A DNA stretch of 9,585 bases, from the NCBI GenBank assembly GCA_946620335.1, contig CAMONF010000088.1:1-9585 (forward strand), given 5' to 3'. A model generated the notes under the pieces. It was not told where the DNA came from. It saw nothing but the letters and a program-made list of their open reading frames with translations, and made no database searches. The DNA is from an uncultured Clostridia bacterium. Lineage in GTDB: Bacteria; Bacillota; Clostridia; Lachnospirales; Lachnospiraceae. Shown one piece after another: positions 6,955 to 9,585 of this stretch (positions are counted from its first letter, which is position 1; each line of letters starts with the position of its first letter). The translations under genes were made by a program, and so were the position numbers.

Positions 6955-7014
6955 AATCTGAACACACCGGTGCCCGCCGCGCCTTCTGCGCAGGCACGCA
7001 CTCCCTTCCTCGAA

Positions 7015-7524
7015 TTAGGGCACATCCAGATACTGCCGGACGTAGCCGCTGCTCTCGGTATTATACCATACGACCTCGTCTTCTGTCGCATATTTCATAT
7101 GCATTTCGTTGATTGCCACATCCTTCACGTGGTCCCACTCGATACTGTTCGTCACATTCTCCAAAAGAGCGTCGTTCTCGCTCCGGAGATTGTTGAGTTC
7201 AGACATGAGAGAGTTGTTGACTCTGGTTTGGGCTGTGATGGTCTCCTTCAGCCGCAGGTACTGGACGCACATAAGGACGGTCAGAAAACTCATGATCGCC
7301 AGAAACAGCACGAACCCGCGGTTTACCGCCAGGGCCTTCTGCCGGTTTCTGGCCGTCTTAAGGCTGACGCCGTCGGCATACCCCTGCCAGACGCCATCCG
7401 TCCCGTCCATATAGCCGTTCACCTGTCCGCGGCCGGCAGATCCGTACTCCCCAGTGCGGCCTGCGACGGTGCGTTCAAATGAATACCGGCCTTCTTTTGT
7501 CCTGGTACCCGTTCGAGCTGCCAT
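7015..7524 (-). CDS. ftsL: Cell division protein FtsL
   Basis: FtsL is a small bitopic protein that pairs with DivIC and DivIB and helps to activate septal PBP and FtsW. The sequence diverges fast between species, so the call rests on architecture and place. The 169-residue product has a long Gly/Arg-rich cytoplasmic region (1-69), one membrane helix (about 70-91, GFVLFLAIMSFLTVLMCVQY) and an extracellular coiled-coil-like segment (about 92-129, with LMSELNNLRSENDALLENV), followed by a short tail. It lies exactly between rsmH and ftsI, the usual ftsL site. The start is ATG at 7524 because GGGGAG (7532-7537) sits about 7 nt upstream; a TTG six codons earlier lacks such spacing. The cytoplasmic region is longer than in many FtsL proteins. 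A gap of 63 nt to rsmH contains small TCTCC/GGAGA and ACGGC/GCCGT stems. Confidence 0.85.
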   Translation of the reverse strand: MAARTGTRTKEGRYSFERTVAGRTGEYGSAGRGQVNGYMDGTDGVWQGYADGVSLKTARNRQKALAVNRGFVLFLAIMSFLTVLMCVQYLRLKETITAQTRVNNSLMSELNNLRSENDALLENVTNSIEWDHVKDVAINEMHMKYATEDEVVWYNTESSGYVRQYLDVP

Positions 7525-7587
7525 GTCAATACTCCCCGGCAAAGGCTCCGCAAACGGCTAAATGGGCCGTCTCTCCCCGGGAGACCT

Positions 7588-8526
7588 TCACCTGATTCTT
7601 TCAAATACCCTCAGCTTGGCGCTTTTGGCCCGCGAGTTCACTGCCATCTCCCCTGCAGAGGGAAGAATGGGCTTTCTTGTTACGATCCTGCCTGTCGGCT
7701 TGTTGCCACAGACGCACACCGGGAAACCCGGCGGGCAGGTGCAGGGGGTTTCATTTCTCCGGAAGGTGGTCTTGACGATCCGGTCCTCCAGGGAATGAAA
7801 GGTGATGACTGCCAGTCTGCCTCCGTCATTCAGGAGGCCGATCATGGCGTCCAGGCTGTCCGTCAGAGCTGTGAGTTCCCCGTTCAGCTCAATGCGGAGG
7901 GCCTGGAAGGTCCTCTTGGCGGGATGTCCGCCTGTCTTCTGAAACTTCATCGGGATGGAAGCCTTTATGATCTCCACTAACTCCCCAGTCGTTTCGATCT
8001 TGTGCCGGCTCCTTGCCTCCACGATGTGCTTCGCGATGTTCTGGGCGAAGCGCTCCTCGCCGTAGTCGCGGATGATCCTGAACAGTTCATGCTCGCTCGC
8101 ACCGTTGACGAGGTCCGCCGCGGTCTTGTCCTGGCGCCTGTCCATACGCATGTCGAGAGGGGCATCGTTCATGTAGGAAAACCCACGCTCCGCTTCGTCC
8201 AATTGATAGGAAGAAACTCCGAGATCCAGGACGATTCCGTCTACGGTCTCAAATCCGGATGCGCGGACGATGTCGGGCATGTCGCAGTAGTTTCCCCGCA
8301 CGATGATCGTGCGCCCTTCTGACCCGCGCAACCGCTCCCCAGCGGCACGGATCGCTGCGTCATCCCGGTCGATCCCAATCAGAGTTCCAGTGGCAGTAAG
8401 GTGCTTCAAGATCTCAGATGAATGGCCTCCTCCCCCGAGTGTGCCATCCACGTAAACACCGTCCGGCCTCACGGCCAGTGAATCTACGGTCTCATGCAGG
8501 AGTACCGATGTATGGTGAAATTCCAT
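7588..8526 (-). CDS. rsmH: 16S rRNA (cytosine-1402-N4)-methyltransferase RsmH (MraW)
   Basis: RsmH uses S-adenosylmethionine to methylate N4 of C1402 in the 16S rRNA P site and is encoded near the start of most dcw clusters. The 312-residue product has normal length and the family motifs: the opening HHTSVLLHETVDSL, the SAM loop DGTLGGGGHS (27-36), the acidic ribose-binding IDRD (52-55), VLDLGVSS (99-106), RGFS with DMRMD (114-129), RTFQALRIELN (205-215) and ITFHSLEDR (241-249). A CxC...CxC cluster follows (CTC, 262-264; CVC, 271-273). The start is ATG at 8526, because AAGGAG lies 6 nt upstream and the product then begins with the conserved MEFHHTSVLL. A longer frame to 8613 would overlap mraZ. 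The gap to mraZ is 25 nt, so the two are surely co-transcribed. Confidence 0.98.
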   Translation of the reverse strand: MEFHHTSVLLHETVDSLAVRPDGVYVDGTLGGGGHSSEILKHLTATGTLIGIDRDDAAIRAAGERLRGSEGRTIIVRGNYCDMPDIVRASGFETVDGIVLDLGVSSYQLDEAERGFSYMNDAPLDMRMDRRQDKTAADLVNGASEHELFRIIRDYGEERFAQNIAKHIVEARSRHKIETTGELVEIIKASIPMKFQKTGGHPAKRTFQALRIELNGELTALTDSLDAMIGLLNDGGRLAVITFHSLEDRIVKTTFRRNETPCTCPPGFPVCVCGNKPTGRIVTRKPILPSAGEMAVNSRAKSAKLRVFERIR

Positions 8527-8551
8527 TTTCCGCTCCTTATGTCCCGCTCCA

Positions 8552-8986
8552 TCACAGATGGATGCCAAGCTCCTCGATATCGCCGGCCAGATCGTCAGCC
8601 TCCTCGAAATCATCCACCTCAGCCCAGCGCTCGGGGCTCCAGATTTCGAAGCTGTCGATGTTGCCGGTGACCACCGCGTCCTTTGTGAGGCCGGCCGCTT
8701 CCCTCAGCTCCTGAGTGATCAGGATCCTTCCCTGGGGGTCCAGGCGCGCCTCGCTGGCACTGGTGGTAATGTATCTGCGGATTCTCGCTTCCTTCGGGTT
8801 GGTGCTTCTGAGAGTCTTCAGTGACTGGGCGTATTCCATGAAGGATTCCTCGGTAAAGACAACAAGGTTGCCGGAAAAACCCTTGCAAACGACAAGGGTC
8901 TGCCCGCCGATCATCTCCCTGTAACGGGACGGGATGGTCAGCCGGCCTTTTCCGTCTATAGAATGTTGAAACTTACCAAGGAACAT
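8552..8986 (-). CDS. mraZ: Transcriptional regulator MraZ
   Basis: MraZ is a double AbrB/SpoVT-like DNA-binding protein, ring-shaped in solved members, that binds direct repeats upstream of its own gene and controls the dcw operon. The 144-residue product has the normal length and both half-domain signatures: MFLGKFQHSIDGKGRLTIPS (1-20) and RLDPQGRILITQELRE (81-96), each carrying the Asp-x-x-Gly-Arg motif. The acidic tail (DDFEEADDLAGDIEELG) is also seen in other Bacillota copies. The ATG at 8986 has GGGAG 7 nt upstream (8994-8998), and that ribosome site lies inside a GTGGGA box, so bound protein could also affect expression of mraZ. It is the first gene after a promoter and terminator, so it heads the operon. 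No sign of damage. Confidence 0.98.
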   Translation of the reverse strand: MFLGKFQHSIDGKGRLTIPSRYREMIGGQTLVVCKGFSGNLVVFTEESFMEYAQSLKTLRSTNPKEARIRRYITTSASEARLDPQGRILITQELREAAGLTKDAVVTGNIDSFEIWSPERWAEVDDFEEADDLAGDIEELGIHL

Positions 8987-8994
8987 CCGGAATC

Positions 8995-9052
8995 TCCCAC
9001 TTTATGGGGTTTTTCCCCCACAATCTACCACTTGGACATTATTTTAACCCAC
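8995..9052 (-). promoter_or_regulatory. Putative MraZ operator (four GTGG boxes)
   Basis: Read on the minus strand, four direct GTGG boxes precede mraZ: GTGGGT (9047-9052, in the promoter spacer next to the -10), GTGGTA (9026-9031), GTGGGG (9016-9021) and GTGGGA (8995-9000, overlapping the ribosome site). The steps are 21, 10 and 21 bp, so all four should face the same side of the helix. Known MraZ operators are sets of TGGG/GTGG direct repeats with about one helical turn between them, just upstream of mraZ. An inverted copy (ATGGGG, 9004-9009 on the plus strand) forms a small GGGG/CCCC stem. Autoregulation is inferred from this family knowledge. Confidence 0.75.
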
Positions 9053-9069
9053 ACCTCCTCAAAAATCAA
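9041..9069 (-). promoter_or_regulatory. Sigma-A type promoter of the mraZ operon
   Basis: The minus strand has a -35 box TTGATT (9064-9069; 4 of 6 consensus) and a -10 box TAAAAT (9041-9046; 5 of 6), separated by exactly 17 bp. Transcription would begin near 9034, giving a leader of about 48 nt before mraZ. The promoter begins directly after the intrinsic terminator, so the dcw cluster appears to be transcribed apart from the sequence upstream. One GTGG box lies in the spacer beside the -10 and the others downstream of it, a layout suited to repression. Confidence 0.7.
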
Positions 9070-9080
9070 CCTCTCAAAGC

Positions 9081-9111
9081 AAAAAGAAAAGAGGGCTTAA
9101 GGAGCCCTCTT
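9081..9111 (-). terminator. Rho-independent terminator reading toward mraZ
   Basis: A perfect 9-bp stem, AAGAGGGCT (9089-9097) and AGCCCTCTT (9103-9111), surrounds a 5-nt loop. On the minus strand it is followed by TTTTCTTTTT (9081-9090), partly shared with the stem end: a classical GC-rich stem plus U-tract. There is no T-run on the plus-strand side, so it is directional. It lies 12 nt past the stop of the small minus-strand frame at 9124 and just before the mraZ promoter, so it ends whatever minus-strand transcript crosses the repeat block. Confidence 0.85.
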
Positions 9112-9123
9112 CACGATATTGTG

Positions 9124-9354
9124 TCAATTATTTAAGTATCCACCATATCTTGTGAATACATTTTTTAATTTCGTAACATTGTACAATTCCTGCCGGAGGA
9201 TTTCAGAAATATTCGCCAAAGCCACCCCGCAGGAAAGTCCTGATCCAGACATACTGCGGTGGGACGTTCTCCCACCTGACGCGGTCACAGCAGGCTGTTT
9301 TTCCACCGGATCCATGCCGAACCCAGGGAAAAATCCCCACTTAAAGCCTGCCAA
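9124..9354 (-). CDS. Doubtful small ORF below the repeat array, no recognised family
   Basis: I do not recognise this frame. It would encode up to 76 residues from a TTG at 9354, or 63 from an ATG at 9315 (MDPVEKQPAV). Neither start has a clear ribosome site. The first half is translated repeat sequence (WGFFPGFG resembles the translated repeat units), while the last 30 residues or so (SEILRQELYNVTKLKNVF) look more like ordinary protein and are AT-richer. An intrinsic terminator follows the stop by 12 nt, which supports minus-strand transcription but not necessarily translation. The frame stays open upstream until a TGA near 9385 within the array. Alternatives are a gene remnant, the 3' end of a repeat-bearing RNA, or chance. 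Confidence 0.25.
   Translation of the reverse strand: MAGFKWGFFPGFGMDPVEKQPAVTASGGRTSHRSMSGSGLSCGVALANISEILRQELYNVTKLKNVFTRYGGYLNN
9258..9276. repeat. Perfect 7-bp palindrome, outlying copy of the array core
   Basis: GGTGGGA (9258-9264) and TCCCACC (9270-9276) form a perfect 7-bp inverted repeat around a 5-nt centre (CGTTC). The core GGGA-N5-TCCC followed by ACC is the same as in the 30-bp array, 65 bp from the first array copy, and is the best-formed hairpin in the block. It lies inside the doubtful small frame. Confidence 0.85.
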
Positions 9355-9570
9355 ATTAGGGATTATCCCCCACCAGCGGGCTTTTCAAGGGAAAAATCCC
9401 CACCGGAAGGTCGTTTTAGGGATATTCTCCCACCACCGAGCCGGTTTAGGGATAATCTCCCACCACCGAGCCGGTTTAGGGATGTTCTCCCACCACTGGG
9501 GCGTTTTAGGGATATTCTCCCACCGCCAGGCTGTTTTAGGGATAATCTCCCACCACCGGGCCGTTTTTCA
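9326..9570. repeat. Tandem 30-bp repeat array with GGGA-N-TCCC palindromic cores
   Basis: Eight cores of the form GGGA-N(3-5)-TCCC followed by (C)ACC start at 9326, 9359, 9389, 9419, 9449, 9479, 9509 and 9539. The first step is 33 bp and the next six are exactly 30 bp. The last five units are most alike: on the plus strand, GGGATA(T/A)TCTCCCACCACC, then a variable GC-rich stretch and a constant TTTAGG. The two units at 9419 and 9449 differ at one base in 30. The units near 9326-9400 are more degenerate (GGGAAAAATCCCC). The array may go on past the window end, although the last 15 bases no longer fit the unit. Conservation is concentrated in the palindrome, suggesting selection on DNA or RNA rather than protein. 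It lies about 340 to 580 bp upstream of mraZ. Confidence 0.9.
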
Positions 9571-9585
9571 GGTTCTCATTTCCCG

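Noticed and set aside
8527..8613. Longer rsmH start at 8613 overlapping mraZ
   Set aside because: ATG 8526 has AAGGAG at 6 nt and starts the conserved MEFHHTSVLLHE; the upstream 29 residues are out-of-frame mraZ sequence.
9326..9570. CRISPR array
   Set aside because: Units abut with no unique spacers, the repeats vary from copy to copy, and there are no cas genes in the window. It is a simple tandem repeat.

Overview
The window is a minus-strand division and cell-wall (dcw) gene cluster with its upstream control region and an odd repeat block. All convincing genes are transcribed from high to low coordinates: mraZ, rsmH, ftsL, ftsI (class B PBP), mraY, murD, divIB/ftsQ, and then the first 113 codons of ftsZ, which is cut by the window start. 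Single-membrane Bacillota are indicated by the gene set (mraZ, a DivIB-type ftsQ), the strong Shine-Dalgarno sites and the intrinsic terminator. The GC-rich coding DNA, the TTG-started FtsZ beginning LEITSNENE, and the overall style point to Clostridia, probably a high-GC member of the Lachnospirales. That placement is inference from recall, not a database result.

Layout from the operon start. 9112-9585 holds nine copies of a small GGGA-N(3-5)-TCCC palindrome, eight of them in a tandem array that settles into an exact 30-bp period, followed by a short doubtful ORF. An intrinsic terminator (9081-9111) closes any minus-strand transcript from that block. Just below it is a good sigma-A promoter (9041-9069), overlapped and followed by GTGG boxes expected to bind MraZ. 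The genes then run with short gaps or an overlap down to divIB. A second good sigma-A promoter (576-604) lies just after divIB and should give ftsZ its own transcript, with a leader of about 230 nt.

How the genes work together: MraZ is the cluster's transcription regulator and RsmH methylates 16S rRNA. MurD and MraY make the cytoplasmic UDP-MurNAc-peptide and lipid I. FtsI cross-links septal peptidoglycan, in complex with FtsL and DivIB. FtsZ forms the Z-ring. The lipid II synthase gene murG and the flippase/glycosyltransferase gene ftsW, often found between murD and divIB in related clusters, are absent here: murD and divIB overlap directly.

Most notable: (1) DivIB is about twice the usual length because some 300 residues of low-complexity, repeat-bearing and strongly acidic sequence interrupt its extracellular beta domain. 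(2) The 30-bp palindromic repeat array upstream of mraZ shares an exact 10-mer with an MraZ box. (3) The MraZ boxes are spaced 21/10/21 bp, in helical phase. (4) There are intercistronic hairpins and degenerate repeats at mraY-murD and ftsI-mraY. No mobile element, tRNA, rRNA or CRISPR array was seen.
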